The position numbers and the translations under genes are program-made. Positions 35,471 through 44,863 of a stretch of DNA of 64,000 bases are shown piece by piece; the stretch's first letter is position 1, and each line of letters opens with the position of its first letter. The notes under the pieces are model-generated. The model was given only the letters and a program-made list of their open reading frames with translations, was not told the origin of the DNA and did not search any database. The DNA is from Hwanghaeella sp964350445 (GTDB lineage Bacteria > Pseudomonadota > Alphaproteobacteria > UBA8366 > Aestuariispiraceae): NCBI GenBank assembly GCA_964350445.1, contig CAYGKA010000023.1:4350-68349 (forward strand). Reading direction: 5' to 3'.

Positions 35471-35540
35471 ATCGGAACGTTTCCTTCCTTAGAATTTGGT
35501 GCCTGGAATTCGTCTTAGAGACCGGGGAATGTCGGGCTTA

Positions 35541-35831
35541 TCAGCCTTCCATCACGCCCATAATGTCGGCCTCTTTCATGATCAGAAGGTCTTCACCGTC
35601 GACCTTGACTTCGGTGCCGGACCATTTGCCGAACAGGACGCGGTCGCCCTTCTTGACGTCCAGCGGACGGATGGTGCCGTCTTCGGCCTTGTAACCACCG
35701 CCAACGGCCATGATTTTGCCTTCAGAGGGCTTTTCCTGGGCCGAGTCGGGCAGGATGATGCCGCCGGCTGTCTTTTCTTCGGCGTCGACGCGCTTGACCA
35801 GTACACGGTCATGCAAGGGACGGAATTTCAT
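35541..35831 (-). CDS. groS: Co-chaperonin GroES
   Basis: The 96-residue 10-kDa lid of the chaperonin. N-terminal FRPLHDRVLVKRVDAEEKTA contains the family signature, with the mobile loop TAGGIILPDSAQEKPSEG following. The C-terminus ending LLIMKEADIMGVMEG is typical. GGGAG lies just upstream of the ATG. It is the first gene of groESL with a promoter and CIRCE at 35912-35968. Confidence 0.99.
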   Translation of the reverse strand: MKFRPLHDRVLVKRVDAEEKTAGGIILPDSAQEKPSEGKIMAVGGGYKAEDGTIRPLDVKKGDRVLFGKWSGTEVKVDGEDLLIMKEADIMGVMEG

Positions 35832-35911
35832 TTACGCTCTCCCTTAGAGGCTCGGATGATTCATCTGGTGTCGTTCTGTCGGCTCTTCGCCGATCGCGAG
35901 CACACCCGCTG

Positions 35912-35938
35912 TTAGCACTCAACTGAATTGAGTGCCAA
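35912..35938 (-). promoter_or_regulatory. CIRCE operator (HrcA binding site) upstream of groES
   Basis: TTAGCACTC (35912-35920), a 9-base spacer and GAGTGCCAA (35930-35938) match the CIRCE consensus TTAGCACTC-N9-GAGTGCTAA with one mismatch in the second arm. It lies about 80 bases before the groES start and immediately downstream of the -10 element, where HrcA would block transcription. No hrcA gene is in the window. Confidence 0.95.
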
Positions 35939-35939
35939 G

Positions 35940-35968
35940 GAAATACGGATCGCGGCTGTCAGTGTCAA
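35940..35968 (-). promoter_or_regulatory. Probable sigma70 promoter of groESL
   Basis: On the minus strand TTGACA (35963-35968) is followed after exactly 17 bases by TATTTC (35940-35945), a perfect -35 and a fair -10 at optimal spacing. The CIRCE operator begins right after it, covering the expected transcription start. A heat-shock sigma promoter could overlap, but I do not see a clear one. Confidence 0.65.
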
Positions 35969-36037
35969 CCCGTGCCGCGCAAATTCGTTATCCGGCAACG
36001 GTTTGCGGGTGGATTTCAAGTGTTGCAGGCAAGACTG

Positions 36038-37414
36038 TCAGGTCTGTGAGGCATCTACCGGGGCCCGCGCGGGGGCGTCCCCCGCTTCACGATCATAGAG
36101 CTTGAGATAGCGGTCGCGGGAATGGACCGGCATCATAACGCGGACGTATGTCCCGTCTTCGCGGTCGTCCCGTACCTGGACGTCGCCATGGCGGTAGAGC
36201 CATGCCAGTTGAGCCCCGTCTTCATGCGGTATCAGGACTTCAAGCGGTTCGTTCTGGGCGGAAATCCTGACGTCGATGAGTTTGCACAGAGGCTCGCAAT
36301 TCTCCCCCGTCACGGCGGAGACGGCGATCACATTGTCGTCACGGACCGCACGCGCCAACACGGCCGCGCGTTCATCGCCGGCAAGCATGTCGATCTTGTT
36401 CATGACCTCGATCCGGTCGCCGGCATCCGGCCGGCCGAGGGATTCCAGGACCGCTTCGACATCCGTTTTCTGGATCTCGGTATCCTCGTTGGCGGCGTCG
36501 CGCACATGCAGGATGAGATCGGCGGATATAACTTCCTCCAGCGTTGCCCGGAACGCCGCGACCAGATCGGTCGGAAGGTCGGAAATGAACCCGACCGTGT
36601 CCGACAGGATCACCTTTGCCCCCGACGGCAGCTCGATCGACCGCATGGTCGGGTCGAGCGTCGCGAACAGCATGTCCTGGGCCAGGACCTCCGCATTCGT
36701 CAGCCTGTTGAACAGGGTGGACTTTCCGGCGTTGGTATAGCCGACCAAGGCGACGATGGGATAGGGAACCTTGCTGCGGGACTCACGATGCAGGGAGCGT
36801 GTCCGCTTCACCTGATCGAGTTCTCGTTTCAGCTTCGCGATACGTTCGTCGATCAGACGGCGGTCCAACTCGATCTGGCTTTCGCCGGGGCCGCCGATGA
36901 AGCCCAAACCGCCGCGCTGGCGCTCCAAGTGTGTCCAGCTTCGAACCAGCCGTGAACGTTGATAGCTGAGGGCGGCAAGTTCGACCTGCAACGTCCCTTC
37001 CCGCGTGTTCGCCCGCGCGCCGAAGATTTCCAGGATCAGACCGGTGCGGTCGATGACCTTGCTCTCCAGCTCGCGTTCAAGGTTACGCTGTTGCACCGGC
37101 GACAGGGGCCCGTCGACGACGATCAACTCGACCTCAAGCGCTTCCGCCAGGTCTTTGAATCGTTCGATGACGCCCATCCCGAAAAGGGTGCCGGGCTTCG
37201 GCTTGTCGACCTTGATGGATTCGGCGTGGACGATTTCCAGGTCAATGGCATGCGCCAGCCCCACGGCTTCTTCCAGGCGCGCGGCGGTCGTGCGTTTCGG
37301 GCCGTCGTCGGCGCCGCGAACACGGATGTCCGGATGCAGGACGATGGTGCGCCGGCTTCCCTCGCCCCGCAGGGGCGCACGTTTCTTGCCGCTTCCTTTA
37401 CGCGGTGTTGCCAT
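36038..37414 (-). CDS. hflX: GTPase HflX
   Basis: A 458-residue ribosome-associated GTPase that splits stalled or heat-damaged 70S ribosomes. The N-terminal HflX domain carries VDGPLSPVQQRNLERELE. The Gly-rich segment GGLGFIGGPGESQIELDRRL precedes the coiled coil. The G domain has G1 GYTNAGKST, G3 DTVGFI and G4 NKID. It has a basic N-terminal extension (RKGSGKKRA). It follows hfq with a 72-base gap, the conserved hfq-hflX operon. Confidence 0.97.
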   Translation of the reverse strand: MATPRKGSGKKRAPLRGEGSRRTIVLHPDIRVRGADDGPKRTTAARLEEAVGLAHAIDLEIVHAESIKVDKPKPGTLFGMGVIERFKDLAEALEVELIVVDGPLSPVQQRNLERELESKVIDRTGLILEIFGARANTREGTLQVELAALSYQRSRLVRSWTHLERQRGGLGFIGGPGESQIELDRRLIDERIAKLKRELDQVKRTRSLHRESRSKVPYPIVALVGYTNAGKSTLFNRLTNAEVLAQDMLFATLDPTMRSIELPSGAKVILSDTVGFISDLPTDLVAAFRATLEEVISADLILHVRDAANEDTEIQKTDVEAVLESLGRPDAGDRIEVMNKIDMLAGDERAAVLARAVRDDNVIAVSAVTGENCEPLCKLIDVRISAQNEPLEVLIPHEDGAQLAWLYRHGDVQVRDDREDGTYVRVMMPVHSRDRYLKLYDREAGDAPARAPVDASQT

Positions 37415-37486
37415 GAGGCCTCACTGCCGGAACGGACCCTTGAAATGCGGCCTTGATGCGCGCGGCCCGAAGGCCGGCGGCGTGGA

Positions 37487-37738
37487 CTATTCGTCCACCG
37501 CCGTTTCGCCACCCTCGAACAACGACAGGGGCTGCGACGGCATCACCGTGGAGATGGCGTGCTTGTAGACGAGCTGTGAATGCGCGTCTCGGCGCAGTAG
37601 GACACAGAAATTGTCGAACCAAGTGATAATGCCTTGAAGTTTGACGCCATTCACCAGAAACACGGTAACAGGCATCTTTTGCTTACGAACGCTGTTCAGG
37701 AATACATCCTGCAAATTCTGATTCTTATCGGACGACAT
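37487..37738 (-). CDS. hfq: RNA chaperone Hfq
   Basis: An 83-residue Sm-like protein forming hexamers that pair small RNAs with mRNAs. The Sm1 motif (FLNSVRKQKMPVTVFLVNG, VKLQGIITWFDNFCVLL) and Sm2 motif (YKHAISTVMP) are textbook Hfq. The C-terminal tail after LSLFEGGE is very short, as in most alphaproteobacteria. It is the first gene of hfq-hflX. Confidence 0.99.
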   Translation of the reverse strand: MSSDKNQNLQDVFLNSVRKQKMPVTVFLVNGVKLQGIITWFDNFCVLLRRDAHSQLVYKHAISTVMPSQPLSLFEGGETAVDE

Positions 37739-37889
37739 TGCAACGCCCCCTTATGTTCTTGTTGGGCCATCGATCTTGGTTCTACGCCGGAAACGCACCT
37801 ACAGGGGTGGTGCCGACGCCTCGTTCCTCTTTGTAAGAGAATTTACGCTGCACTGCAACATCAGCGATGCGCTTCCAGCGACCGAAACG

Positions 37890-38567
37890 TCATCCGACAC
37901 TGTTCAGAACATAGGTTAGTTGATCGAGGTTCGCCACCTGACATCGCGGAAGACAGTCAGAAAAAGCGCTTTTTGCCCGTTCCGGGTCGAGATGGAGCAG
38001 AATTCCGGTACAGCCGGCGTTACGCGCCAGTTCCAGGTCGCTGCGGGAATCGCCGACAAACCATATCTCGGGACCGCTCTGCAGCCCCATCGGCGCCAAT
38101 GCCATGAGCAGCGATTCGGGATCAGGCTTGTCGCGCACCGCATCGCCTGCGCCGACGACCGACTTAAAATATCCGTCCCAGGCAAGATGCTCGACCTCCA
38201 ACCTCAAATACCGGCCGGTCTTGTTACTGACGAGCGCCATCGGCACGTCCCTGCCCTGCAGATGGTCCAGGACGTCGAGCGCGTTCTGCAGCGGTGACAG
38301 AGAGTCGAGATGGGTTCGTTCGAAGGCGCCGTAATAAATGTCTCGCGCCTCTTCCCAACGGTCCCCGAACATTTCCGGGAAGGCGTCGCGCAGCGATTTG
38401 GACACGCGGTCTTTCGTTTGTTCCAGCGTCCAGGGCTGCTGCCCCATCGCCTCCAAGGTTGCCTGCAGCGCGGCATGAATCACCGGCCAGGTATCGACCA
38501 GCGTATTATCCCAATCGAAGACAACAGCACGCGGCGGCGTAAGGTCGGCCGGAACGAATGGCGGCAT
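37890..38567 (-). CDS. HAD-family hydrolase, phosphoglycolate phosphatase-like
   Basis: A 225-residue haloacid-dehalogenase-fold phosphatase. Motif I is VVFDWDNTLVDTW with the nucleophile Asp and the acid Asp; motif II is ALVSNKTGRY; and motif III/IV appears as GAGDAVRDKPDPESLL and FVGDSRSDLELARNAGC. The helical cap is of the Gph/PGPase subtype. ATG at 38567 is chosen because the frame upstream would overlap the transaminase gene, and AAAGG lies 10 bases before it. The substrate is not certain; this position upstream of hfq is conserved in related genomes. Confidence 0.88.
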   Translation of the reverse strand: MPPFVPADLTPPRAVVFDWDNTLVDTWPVIHAALQATLEAMGQQPWTLEQTKDRVSKSLRDAFPEMFGDRWEEARDIYYGAFERTHLDSLSPLQNALDVLDHLQGRDVPMALVSNKTGRYLRLEVEHLAWDGYFKSVVGAGDAVRDKPDPESLLMALAPMGLQSGPEIWFVGDSRSDLELARNAGCTGILLHLDPERAKSAFSDCLPRCQVANLDQLTYVLNSVG

Positions 38568-38589
38568 GGTTTCGGAACCTTTGGCGCTA

Positions 38590-39459
38590 TCAGGCGGCAC
38601 GGTTCCGCCGGCCCGCTGCATAGTCCTGATACATGCCCAGCAGCTGTTCCGACAGAGAGCCGGGCCTGCCGTTTCCGATGACGTGATCGTCGATCTTCAC
38701 CACCGGCGTCACAAAGGAGGTGGCGCTGGAAACAAAGGCTTCCTTGGCCTCATAGGCTTCGTCCAGCGTGAATTCGCGTTCCTCGAAAGGCACGCCTTCC
38801 TGCCGGGCGAGGTCCAGGATTGTCTGCCGCGTTATGCCGTTCAGGATTTCGTGTGTCGCCGACTTGGTGACCAGAACGCCGTCCTTGGTGATGATCCAGG
38901 CGTTCGACGATGACCCTTCGGTCACATTGCCGTCCTCGTCCACCAGCCAGGCTTCATAGGCGCCGGCTTCGGTCGCGGCCTGTTTGGCAAGACAGTTGGG
39001 AAGCAGGCTGACCGTCTTGATATCGCACCGCCCCCACCGGATGTCCGGGGCGCTGACGACCGTGACGCCGTCAGTGAACTTTTTCATCTTGGCGAAGTCC
39101 ATCTTCTTCGTCGTCATGACGATGGCCGGCTGAACCTTGTCGCTCGGGAAAGCATGATTCCGGGGGGCGACGCCGCGGGTGACCTGCATATAGACCAACC
39201 CGTCCTTCAGGCCGTTGCGCCGGACCAATTCGCGGACCTTCAACTTCATGGCGGTGCGCGCCATCGGCATGCGCATGCGAAGTTCCTTCAGGGAGCGTTC
39301 CAGCCGGTCCATATGCGGATCTTCGTCGACCATCTTGCCATTGGCGATGGTGACGACCTCATAGACGCCGTCGGCGAACTGATAGCCCCTGTCCTCGATA
39401 TGCACGGCTCCGTCGCGATGCGGCAGAAAACGGCCATTCACATAACAATAGCGGGGCAT
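38590..39459 (-). CDS. dat: D-amino-acid transaminase (class IV aminotransferase)
   Basis: A 289-residue PLP enzyme, fold type IV. The PLP lysine is probably Lys148 in RCDIKTVSLLPN, followed by AKQAATEAGAYEAWLVDEDG and the cofactor-phosphate segment TEGSSSNAW. YVNGRFLPHRDGAVHIEDRG at the N-terminus is typical of Dat rather than IlvE. The expected role is to supply D-glutamate or D-alanine for the cell wall. It lies between trkA and the HAD gene on the same strand. Confidence 0.92.
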   Translation of the reverse strand: MPRYCYVNGRFLPHRDGAVHIEDRGYQFADGVYEVVTIANGKMVDEDPHMDRLERSLKELRMRMPMARTAMKLKVRELVRRNGLKDGLVYMQVTRGVAPRNHAFPSDKVQPAIVMTTKKMDFAKMKKFTDGVTVVSAPDIRWGRCDIKTVSLLPNCLAKQAATEAGAYEAWLVDEDGNVTEGSSSNAWIITKDGVLVTKSATHEILNGITRQTILDLARQEGVPFEEREFTLDEAYEAKEAFVSSATSFVTPVVKIDDHVIGNGRPGSLSEQLLGMYQDYAAGRRNRAA

Positions 39460-39548
39460 GGGAACTCCTTTAGAGAGAGGCAGACGACTGAAACGGACCG
39501 AACTGGGCGGGTGGCTTGTTTCCCGTTACATCCCAGGTAGACCCCGGA

Positions 39549-40925
39549 TCAGAAATATTCCAGCCGCACGGCGAACATCTTTTCCACTTTCTTCACGGCA
39601 TGCGCGGCGGCCAGCAAAACGACGCGGTCGCCTTCGAATATTTCCGTATCCGGACGCGGAATGATTACTTCGGAATCGTTGCGAATGACAGCGCCCAGGA
39701 TCACGCCTTCGGGCAGTTTCGCTTCCTTCAGCGGAACACCGACCAGGGGCGAGGTCTGCAGGGCCTCCGCCTCGATCACCTCGGCAAAACCGTCCCGCAG
39801 AGTGTGAACCGACCGAATCCGCCCACGGCGCACATGCTGCAGGATGGTCGATGCGGTGATTTCCCGCGGGCTGACGACGACGTCGATTCCCAGCGTGGTG
39901 ATCAGCGGGCCATAGCTGGACTTGTTGATCAGCGCGACCGCGCGGTCCACGCCATAGCGTTTCGCCAGCAGCGAGGCCAGAATGTTCGTCTCATCGTGGT
40001 CACTGACCGCGACGATGGCCTCCGCATGCGCGACATTGGCTTCTTCCAGGATTTCACTATCCAAAGCATCGCCTTGGATGACCGTGGTGGTGGGCAGCAA
40101 TTCCGCCACTTTCCGGGCCCGGGTCTTGTCCAATTCGATCACGCGGACGGTGTATTTATCTTGGTTTTCCAAATCGTTCGCCAGATTGACGCCGATATTC
40201 CCCCCGCCGATGATAATGACGCGGCGCGATTCACGTTCTTCATGCCCGAAGACCGCCATCGCGCGGTCCAGCTTTCCGGTTTCCGTGCAGAAATAGACTT
40301 CGTCCCCCGGCAGCATCTGATCGGTGGATTTCGGAATGATCAGCGTTTCGTTCCGGACGATTGCCATCACCGTGATGTTCAGGTCCGGGAACAGCGAGGT
40401 CAGTTGCCGTAGCGGCGTATGGATGACGGGGCAGTTGTCCTGACAGCGGACGCCGATCACGCGGACCAGGTCATCGGCCATCTCGATGATGTCGGAAGCG
40501 CCGGGAACGTGCAGACGCCGGCGTATGGCGCGCGCCACTTCTATTTCCGGCGAAATGATCACATCGATCGGCAACTGGTCGCGGGCGAACAGATTGGCCC
40601 ACTCGTCACGCAGATAGTCCTGTTGCCGGATACGCGCGATCTTTGTCGGCACGTTGAAAAGCGAATGCGCCACCTGACAGGCGATCATGTTCACTTCGTC
40701 GGCGAAGGTGACGGCGATCAGCATATCTGCGTCGCCCACCCCTGCCCGCGCCAGCACGTCGGGATGCGAGGCATGGCCCACGAAGGCCTGAACGTCTAGT
40801 GAATCGTTGATCTTGCCGATTAGTTCGGGGGATTGATCGACGACAGTGACGTCGTTCTGTTCGCTGGAAAGGTACCGGGCAATGTGAAACCCGACCTGCC
40901 CGGCCCCGCAAATAACAACTTTCAT
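39549..40925 (-). CDS. trkA: Trk potassium uptake regulator TrkA
   Basis: A 458-residue peripheral membrane protein that gates TrkH-type potassium channels through NAD(H)/ATP binding. Two RCK modules are present: the first begins VVICGAGQVGFHIARYLSSE with nearby DVTVVDQSPE; the second has RRVIIIGGGNIGVNLANDLE. Each is followed by a TrkA_C domain. It is positioned downstream of ntrYX on the same strand, the conserved alphaproteobacterial order. The trkH gene is not in the window. Confidence 0.97.
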   Translation of the reverse strand: MKVVICGAGQVGFHIARYLSSEQNDVTVVDQSPELIGKINDSLDVQAFVGHASHPDVLARAGVGDADMLIAVTFADEVNMIACQVAHSLFNVPTKIARIRQQDYLRDEWANLFARDQLPIDVIISPEIEVARAIRRRLHVPGASDIIEMADDLVRVIGVRCQDNCPVIHTPLRQLTSLFPDLNITVMAIVRNETLIIPKSTDQMLPGDEVYFCTETGKLDRAMAVFGHEERESRRVIIIGGGNIGVNLANDLENQDKYTVRVIELDKTRARKVAELLPTTTVIQGDALDSEILEEANVAHAEAIVAVSDHDETNILASLLAKRYGVDRAVALINKSSYGPLITTLGIDVVVSPREITASTILQHVRRGRIRSVHTLRDGFAEVIEAEALQTSPLVGVPLKEAKLPEGVILGAVIRNDSEVIIPRPDTEIFEGDRVVLLAAAHAVKKVEKMFAVRLEYF

Positions 40926-41016
40926 CGTATAGAGCCTCGAAACCCGCCCAAGGTCACCTGTGTAGCGCCGGGAAGGGGCGAACGCCAGACCGACTTTTCA
41001 CACCCCAAGGCCGCCG

Positions 41017-42405
41017 TCAGTCTTTTGCGCCGCGCAGGACGTTGTGAACGCCGAGGCCCTTGAGTTTTCGGTGCAGCGCGGCCCGGTCCATTTCCACGAA
41101 CTCCGCCGTTCTGCTGATGTTGCCGCCGAACCGGGTCAGATGGAACAATAGGTATTCCCGTTCAAAAGCTTCCCGCGCTTCCCGCAGAGGCTGATTCATC
41201 ACCTCTTGCGCCCGTTCCCAGCGCAGTACATCCACGCTGTCCTCGCCGATCGCCTTGGCGACGGTATCGGCCTTGATCATCTCACCGGCCTGGGAGGACA
41301 ACAGCAACCGTTCCACCACATTCGCCAGTTCCCAGACATTACCGGGCCATTCATGCGCCTGCAGGGCGGTAATCGCTTCGGCCGACAGCGATTGCGCCGC
41401 CCGCCCTTTCGCCCTTGCTGACCGCTGCATCAGATGCTCCGCCAAGGGCGGGATGTCGTCACGCCGGTTTTCCAGCGGCGGAATGGTCAACGGGACCACA
41501 TTGAGGCGGTAGTACAGGTCTTCCCTGAACTGTCCGGATTGCATCGCTTCCTGCAAATCGCGGTTCGTCGTCGCCAGCACGCGGACATTCACGTCCACCC
41601 AATGGCTCCCGCCCAGCCTTTGAAAACGCTGGCTATGGAGGACGCGGACGATCTTGCCCTGAACCGATGCCGGCATATCGGCGACTTCGTCGAGCAGCAA
41701 GGTTCCCATATGGGCCTGCTCAAGCAGTCCGACCATCCGGGCGGTTTGGCCATTCGGCTCACGACCGAACAGCGCTGCTTCAAAATTGTCTTCGTCCAAG
41801 GTAGCGCAATTAAGCACCACGAAAGGCCCGTCTGCACGTTGCGATTGCCGGTGTATCAAACGCGCCACCGCGCTCTTCCCCGCGCCCGCAGGACCGGTGA
41901 TCATCACCCGGCTGTCGGTGCTGGCAACGCGGTCGATCGTCTTGCGGACATCCTGAATGGCGTTGGAGACACCGATCAGTTCCGCTTCGGCGCCGCCGGT
42001 CAGGGTCTTTAGGGCCTCGTTCTCGCGCTTCAGCTTGATATCGGTCAGCGCCCTTTCGATCGTGTGCAGCAGCACATCGGTCTGAAAGGGTTTGGCGATG
42101 AAGTCATAGGCGCCCTTCTTGGTCGCGTTGACGGCCATGTCGACCGTGCCGTGACCGCTTATCATCACAACTTGGAGTGCCGGGTGATCACTTTTCAAAA
42201 GCTCCAATATCTGCAGCCCGTCATAGGCGCTTCCGGTCAGCCAGACGTCCAGGATCACAAGCGACGGCAAGCGCGCCGCGACGGCCTCCAAGGCCACCTC
42301 GCCGCTGCCGGCGGTGCGCGTCTGGTAGCCCTCATCCTCCAGGATGCCGGCGATCTGTTCACGAATGTCGTGCTCGTCATCGACGATCAGGATTTCCTGG
42401 GCCAT
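41017..42405 (-). CDS. ntrX: Nitrogen response regulator NtrX (no GAFTGA motif)
   Basis: A 462-residue response regulator paired with NtrY. The receiver domain has phosphoacceptor Asp53 (VILDVWL). The AAA+ domain has Walker A GPAGAGKSA (171-179) and Walker B LLLDEVADMP (about 236-245). The loop that in sigma54 activators carries GAFTGA here reads FGREPNGQTARMVG (213-226), so contact with sigma54 is unlikely. The C-terminal Fis-type HTH is NISRTAEFVEMDRAALHRKL. ATG at 42405 follows the ntrY stop by 4 bases, so they are coupled. Known relatives regulate nitrogen and redox or envelope genes. Confidence 0.95.
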   Translation of the reverse strand: MAQEILIVDDEHDIREQIAGILEDEGYQTRTAGSGEVALEAVAARLPSLVILDVWLTGSAYDGLQILELLKSDHPALQVVMISGHGTVDMAVNATKKGAYDFIAKPFQTDVLLHTIERALTDIKLKRENEALKTLTGGAEAELIGVSNAIQDVRKTIDRVASTDSRVMITGPAGAGKSAVARLIHRQSQRADGPFVVLNCATLDEDNFEAALFGREPNGQTARMVGLLEQAHMGTLLLDEVADMPASVQGKIVRVLHSQRFQRLGGSHWVDVNVRVLATTNRDLQEAMQSGQFREDLYYRLNVVPLTIPPLENRRDDIPPLAEHLMQRSARAKGRAAQSLSAEAITALQAHEWPGNVWELANVVERLLLSSQAGEMIKADTVAKAIGEDSVDVLRWERAQEVMNQPLREAREAFEREYLLFHLTRFGGNISRTAEFVEMDRAALHRKLKGLGVHNVLRGAKD

Positions 42406-42409
42406 GGCG

Positions 42410-44794
42410 TCAGTTGGCCCCCTCTGCGGCGTTGTGGCTTTCGACGGCCGCAATCTTGCCTTGGAAACCGAGACTGATCAGTGCGCCGGCGCCATCCGCG
42501 TAGTCGCGCGGCGCGTCCGTCAATGTCAGCGTTCCCCGATGGTCGTCCATGATCTTCTTGACGATCGCCAAACCCAACCCCGTACCCTTGTCCCGGAAAG
42601 TCACATAGGGCTCTGTCAGGCGATCACGATCGTCTGACGGCAACCCTTTGCCGTTATCGATAACCTCAATGCGAACCTCGCGCCCTGCATCACGGCCGGA
42701 CCCGATTGGTGCGATTGCCACGGCGCGTAAATTTAGAGCGATTCTGCCGCCGGAAAGATCCGTTCCGGGGCGGCTGTCTATCGCCTCTTTCGCGTTTTGC
42801 AGCACATTCGTGAGCACTTGTGCGACCTGCCGCCCATCGGCGGTGATGTGGATTGGTTCCTCGGGCATGTTGAGTTCGTACTCGATTCCCGGATTGGCGT
42901 TGCGCTGCAGGAAAATCTGTTGGCGGCACAAGTCGGACAGATCCACATCCTGCATCGTCGGCGCCGGCATCCGCGCGAAATTGGAGAACTCGTCGACCAT
43001 CCGCCCGATATCGCCAACCTGCCGAATGATCGTATCCACGCAGGTTTCGAAGACATGAGGGTCGTTCGTTATGCCTTTGAGATATTTACGTTTCAGGCGT
43101 TCGGCTGATAGCTGGATCGGGGTCAGTGGGTTCTTGATCTCATGGGCGATCCGGCGCGCCACATCGGCCCAAGCGGCGGTGCGCTGGGCACTGGCCAGTG
43201 CCGTAATGTCGTCCAATGTCATCACGTAACCGGCTGCCCCGCCCCCCGGCGAAAGCGGACCGGACCGGACGATCAGATTGCGGGTCATACCGCCCCCATC
43301 GACTTTGATTTCCTGTTCAACGAATCCAGTTTCGGGGTTCGACAGAACTTCCGCTATGATCAGCGTCATATCAGGGACGATTTCGGCAATTTCATGGCCG
43401 ATGAATTGATCGAGTTCCACGTTCAGCAATTCGGCGGCACGGCGGTTCGCCAATTCTATCTGTCCGTGCCGGTCCAGGCCGACCACGCCGGCGGAAACCC
43501 CGGTCAGCACCGTCTCGATAAAACGGCGGCGCTCATCGACCTGCATATTGGCCTGCAACAACTCGTTCCGCTGGCTCTGCAACTGCTCTGTCATCCGGTT
43601 GAACGCCCGGCCGAGGACATCGACCTCGTCGTTTTTGGACGAAGGCGTGACCTGAACGCTCAAATCCCCCGTCCGCACCCGTTCGGTCGCCGCGATAAGC
43701 CGGCTGATCGGCTCGGACAGGCCGGTCGCCACGTTCAAACCGACCCAAACGGCGGTCAGCAGCAGCAGCATGGCGACCAGAATGAAGGAAAGCGCGAACG
43801 AGACCTGGAACCGTGACCGTTCCGATTCAAGCTGTTCGAACTGTTTGGTCGCCCCTTGGGTCGCCGCGACATGGGCCAGAACGATCGGGTCGATGGCGCG
43901 CCCGACGATCAGGAACGTATCGATGATGGTATCCAGACGGACCAGGGCGCGGACCCTGTCATCGGCTTCGTTCCGAAGGATGACAACGCTGCCGTCGCGG
44001 GCTTCCTCGAAGGCGCTCGTCGGAATCGGTTCGAATTCCAGTGCGATGGTGAACCCGGCGCGCGCCAGGATCCGGCCGTTTTCCTCGAAAACGAGCGCTT
44101 CTGACAGGTTCCGCGTTCCAACCTGGAAATCGAGCAGACGTTTTAGCAATTGCGGGTTGGAGGACAACACCGGGGCATCGCGGTTGAGCGCGGACGCGAT
44201 CCAGAGGGCATCCGCCTCGATGGTGCGCAAATGCTCGTCGAGATAGGCGCGCGCGACGGCGGAGCTCTCTGAAACGGCGGTCCGGACGCGGTCCGAAAAC
44301 CAGGATTCAAGGCCGTAGTTGAAGAACAGCAGGGAAAACCCGGCGACGATGATCGCCGGTGCGATGGCGAAAATACCGAACATGGCCGCGAGGCGTACAT
44401 GCATATGCGCCCCGGCGGCGCCCCGCTTTCGTTCGGACCACAATCGCACCAGACGCCGGACGATGATGACGCTGAGGAGCAACAGCAGAACGAGGTCGAG
44501 ATAAATCAGAGCGACCAGATGCTCGGGGTCCTGGGCCAGGTTGTCGCCACGGCCGGAGAAAGCCCAGTAGGTGGACAGTCCGGCAGCCAGGGAGAGCGCG
44601 GCGAGCAGGCCCGCCAAGACGCGCGAGACCTTCGGGTGATCGAAAAAGCGGAAGGCCTCACTGAAGCGGGCGCTCCAACGCCCGACAGGCCGCGGGCCGG
44701 TTGAGGAAGTGGAAGGATCGTCGCCGACGGCCTGTTCGGTTGCCGGCATGGTCCCCGGCACCTTCAAGGAGTCGCTTTGTTGGCTCGACGACAC
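42410..44794 (-). CDS. ntrY: Sensor histidine kinase NtrY
   Basis: A 794-residue membrane kinase, cognate to NtrX. Several N-terminal transmembrane helices (about 50-70, 90-110, 125-155 and 330-350) enclose a periplasmic region. A HAMP domain follows near 360-410, a PAS domain near 430-520 (LTGVSAGVVGLDRHGQIELA), and HisKA has RRIAHEIKNPLTPIQLS with His551. The ATPase domain ends with IDNGKGLP and GTGLGLAIVKKIM. Domain order and length are standard. Confidence 0.96.
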   Translation of the reverse strand: MSSSQQSDSLKVPGTMPATEQAVGDDPSTSSTGPRPVGRWSARFSEAFRFFDHPKVSRVLAGLLAALSLAAGLSTYWAFSGRGDNLAQDPEHLVALIYLDLVLLLLLSVIIVRRLVRLWSERKRGAAGAHMHVRLAAMFGIFAIAPAIIVAGFSLLFFNYGLESWFSDRVRTAVSESSAVARAYLDEHLRTIEADALWIASALNRDAPVLSSNPQLLKRLLDFQVGTRNLSEALVFEENGRILARAGFTIALEFEPIPTSAFEEARDGSVVILRNEADDRVRALVRLDTIIDTFLIVGRAIDPIVLAHVAATQGATKQFEQLESERSRFQVSFALSFILVAMLLLLTAVWVGLNVATGLSEPISRLIAATERVRTGDLSVQVTPSSKNDEVDVLGRAFNRMTEQLQSQRNELLQANMQVDERRRFIETVLTGVSAGVVGLDRHGQIELANRRAAELLNVELDQFIGHEIAEIVPDMTLIIAEVLSNPETGFVEQEIKVDGGGMTRNLIVRSGPLSPGGGAAGYVMTLDDITALASAQRTAAWADVARRIAHEIKNPLTPIQLSAERLKRKYLKGITNDPHVFETCVDTIIRQVGDIGRMVDEFSNFARMPAPTMQDVDLSDLCRQQIFLQRNANPGIEYELNMPEEPIHITADGRQVAQVLTNVLQNAKEAIDSRPGTDLSGGRIALNLRAVAIAPIGSGRDAGREVRIEVIDNGKGLPSDDRDRLTEPYVTFRDKGTGLGLAIVKKIMDDHRGTLTLTDAPRDYADGAGALISLGFQGKIAAVESHNAAEGAN

Positions 44795-44863
44795 GCGGCG
44801 CGTTCCTCTAGCTAGGGAAAAGGGCGAGCGGATGCCCCGTAGCGATCGAATGGGGTAACATGA

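Noticed and set aside
34169..35518. Plus-strand frame (449 codons) antisense to groEL
   Set aside because: A known type of spurious ORF opposite groEL; the translation has no domain and groEL is certain.
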